From assembly GCA_946479075.1 (NCBI GenBank), contig CAMLDT010000202.1:1-6239 (forward strand): DNA of 6,239 nucleotides. Reading direction: 5' to 3'. The stretch's first letter is position 1, and every line of letters begins with the position of its first letter. This DNA is from an uncultured Polaromonas sp. Its GTDB lineage: Bacteria; Pseudomonadota; Gammaproteobacteria; Burkholderiales; Burkholderiaceae. Under the pieces are notes generated by a model that saw only the letters and a list, made by a program, of their open reading frames with translations, searched no databases and was not told the origin of the DNA. Of this stretch, positions 4,721 to 6,239 are shown one piece after another. A program made the position numbers and the translations under genes.

Positions 4721-6239
4721 TTTGCCCAGCTGTCCTTCATCCCCGTCACCCGATTGAACACCGCTTTGCCTGCAGCGTGATCCTTCAAGTCGGTAACAAA
4801 GTACCCATGCCGCTCAAACTGATAGCGCGTTCCCGCCGGCACACCGGCGAGTGAAGGCTCCACAAACGCCGTGACTGTCTTCAGGCTGTCGGCATTCAGC
4901 TCTTCCAGAAAGTCCCGGTCGCCCGTGCCGGGGTGTTCGACGGTGAAGAGACGGTCGTACAGGTGCACCTCGGCCTGCACCGCGTCGTTGACGCCGACCC
5001 AGGTGATGACACCCTTGACCTTGATGGCGTCGGAGCCCGGGGTGCCGCTTTTGGTGTCGGGGATCAGTTTGGCCTGTACTTCGGTGACCTTGCCATTCGC
5101 GTCTTTCGTCGCTCCCACACATTCGATCACGTGGCCGTACTTCAGGCGCACCTTGCTGGCGGCTATCGCCTGGCCGCTGGCATTGGTGTGGGCGGGGAAC
5201 AGGCGGAAGAAACCTTTGGGCGGTGTTTCTTCGTAGTCGGTGCTTTCTATCCAGACTTCCTTGCCGATCTTGAAATGGCGCGTGCCCTGCTCGGGGTGGT
5301 GCGGGTGCACGGGCGCGCTGCAATCATCGAGCTTGCCTGCGCCCATGACCTCATCCCAGTTGGTCAGCACCAGCTTGACCGGATCGAGCACGGCCATGGC
5401 GCGCGGGGCAATCGGGTCCAGCGTGTCGCGCAGTGCGCCTTCGAGTGTGCTGTAGTCGATCCAGCTGTCGCTTTTGGTCACGCCGATGCGTTCGGCAAAC
5501 AAATGGATGGCCTCGGGCGTGTAGCCGCGGCGACGCAGGCCGACGATGGTGGGCATGCGCGGGTCGTCCCAGCCGCTGACACGCTTTTCGTTGACGAGCT
5601 GGGCCAGCTTGCGTTTGCTGGTCAGCACATAGGTCAGGTTCAGGCGCGCAAATTCATACTGGCGCGGGTGCGGGCTGGCGATCAGGCCGCCTTCCGCGAG
5701 TTTGTCGAGCAGCCAGTCGTAAAACGGGCGCTGGTCTTCAAACTCCAGCGTGCAGATGCTGTGGGTGATCTGTTCGAGCGCGTCCTCGATCGGGTGCGCA
5801 TAGGTGTACATCGGGTAGATGCACCACTTGTCGCCGGTGTTGTGGTGGTGGGCGCGGCGTATGCGGTAAATCGCCGGGTCGCGCAGGTTGATGTTGGGCG
5901 AGGCCATGTCGATCTTGGCGCGCAGCACCGCGGCGCCGTCGGCGAGTTGGCCGTCGCGCATTTCACGAAAGCGCGCCAGGTTCTCGGCCGGCGTGCGGCT
6001 GCGGAAGGGGCTGTTGACGCCGGGTTTGACAAAGTCGCCGCGGTTGATGCGCATCTCGTCGGCGCTTTGTTCATCGACGTAGGCGTTGCCCGATTCGATC
6101 AGGTACTCGGCGGCGCGGTACATGAAGTCGAAGTAGTCGCTGGCCTGGTAGAGGTTGTTTTCACCATGGTTGTGCCAGTCAAAACCCAGCCACTGCACCG
6201 CGTCCTTGATCGCGTCGACGTATTCGGTGTCTTCCTTTT
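4717..6239 (-). CDS. glnS: Glutaminyl-tRNA synthetase (5' end outside window)
   Basis: Class I aminoacyl-tRNA synthetase that charges tRNA-Gln with glutamine in the cytoplasm. About 506 residues are visible, and the frame runs off the window edge. The first residues, KEDTEYVDAIKDAVQWLGFDW, follow the HIGH region in relatives, so roughly the first 70-90 residues, including HIGH, are missing. Recognisable blocks include LRAKIDMASPNINLRDP, the TGDKWCIYPMYTYAHPIEDALE segment, ITHSICTLEFEDQRPFYDWL, HPRQYEFARLNL, and the KMSKS-equivalent TSKRKL (5605-5622; E. coli has MSKRKL). WDDPRMPTIVGLRRRGYTPEAI follows, then the anticodon-binding beta-barrels from about APRAMAVLDPVKLV to PVFNR-type AVFNRVTGMKDSW at the C-terminus. 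No internal break is seen. The TGA overlaps the ATG of the next gene by the ATGA pattern, so glnS leads this minus-strand gene chain within the window. Confidence 0.98.
   Translation of the reverse strand, partial: KEDTEYVDAIKDAVQWLGFDWHNHGENNLYQASDYFDFMYRAAEYLIESGNAYVDEQSADEMRINRGDFVKPGVNSPFRSRTPAENLARFREMRDGQLADGAAVLRAKIDMASPNINLRDPAIYRIRRAHHHNTGDKWCIYPMYTYAHPIEDALEQITHSICTLEFEDQRPFYDWLLDKLAEGGLIASPHPRQYEFARLNLTYVLTSKRKLAQLVNEKRVSGWDDPRMPTIVGLRRRGYTPEAIHLFAERIGVTKSDSWIDYSTLEGALRDTLDPIAPRAMAVLDPVKLVLTNWDEVMGAGKLDDCSAPVHPHHPEQGTRHFKIGKEVWIESTDYEETPPKGFFRLFPAHTNASGQAIAASKVRLKYGHVIECVGATKDANGKVTEVQAKLIPDTKSGTPGSDAIKVKGVITWVGVNDAVQAEVHLYDRLFTVEHPGTGDRDFLEELNADSLKTVTAFVEPSLAGVPAGTRYQFERHGYFVTDLKDHAAGKAVFNRVTGMKDSWAK

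Noticed and set aside
1..6239. tRNA, rRNA, CRISPR arrays or insertion sequences
   Set aside because: Read on both strands, I found no cloverleaf, no regularly spaced repeats, and no transposase or terminal inverted repeats.

Overview
The window looks like chromosomal DNA of a GC-rich betaproteobacterium, most likely Burkholderiales/Comamonadaceae (Polaromonas, Rhodoferax or Acidovorax-like). I infer this from the GlnRS sequence, the strong GC bias at third codon positions, the M23 and phasin-like proteins, and an intergenic repeat whose core resembles one I recall from Comamonadaceae genomes. The assignment comes from recognition, not from a search.

Layout. Positions 77-679 (+) encode a small secreted protein built from two copies of one ~73-residue unit. 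It converges, across a shared hairpin terminator (685-714), on a minus-strand secreted M23 metallopeptidase (734-1642). Upstream of the peptidase, and separated from it by a strong terminator (1701-1731), is a minus-strand phasin-like gene (1765-2283). The 349-bp gap 2284-2632 holds a 10-bp perfect palindrome in the probable phasin promoter region, a plus-strand coding remnant resembling the C-terminus of an ArsR-type regulator (2370-2507), and the dispersed repeat (about 2541-2606). Next comes a minus-strand SugE/Gdx-type SMR exporter (2633-2977), divergent from a plus-strand NYN-nuclease/OST-HTH protein (3182-3913).

The right-hand third is a minus-strand gene chain: glnS (4717 to the window edge, 5' end missing), a zeta-toxin-like P-loop kinase (4120-4720) and a small basic protein (3962-4150). 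The glnS stop overlaps the kinase start as ATGA, and the kinase stop overlaps the small gene. The kinase reading frame is broken by one base exactly in its Walker A motif, so as given it cannot make an intact kinase.

The stretch from about 3040 to 4720 (NYN gene, kinase, small ORF) is visibly less GC-rich than glnS and the left half. This suggests an accessory segment lodged between two core genes (sugE and glnS). The zeta-like/small-ORF pair coupled to glnS, with its Walker A frameshift, is the most interesting part of the window.
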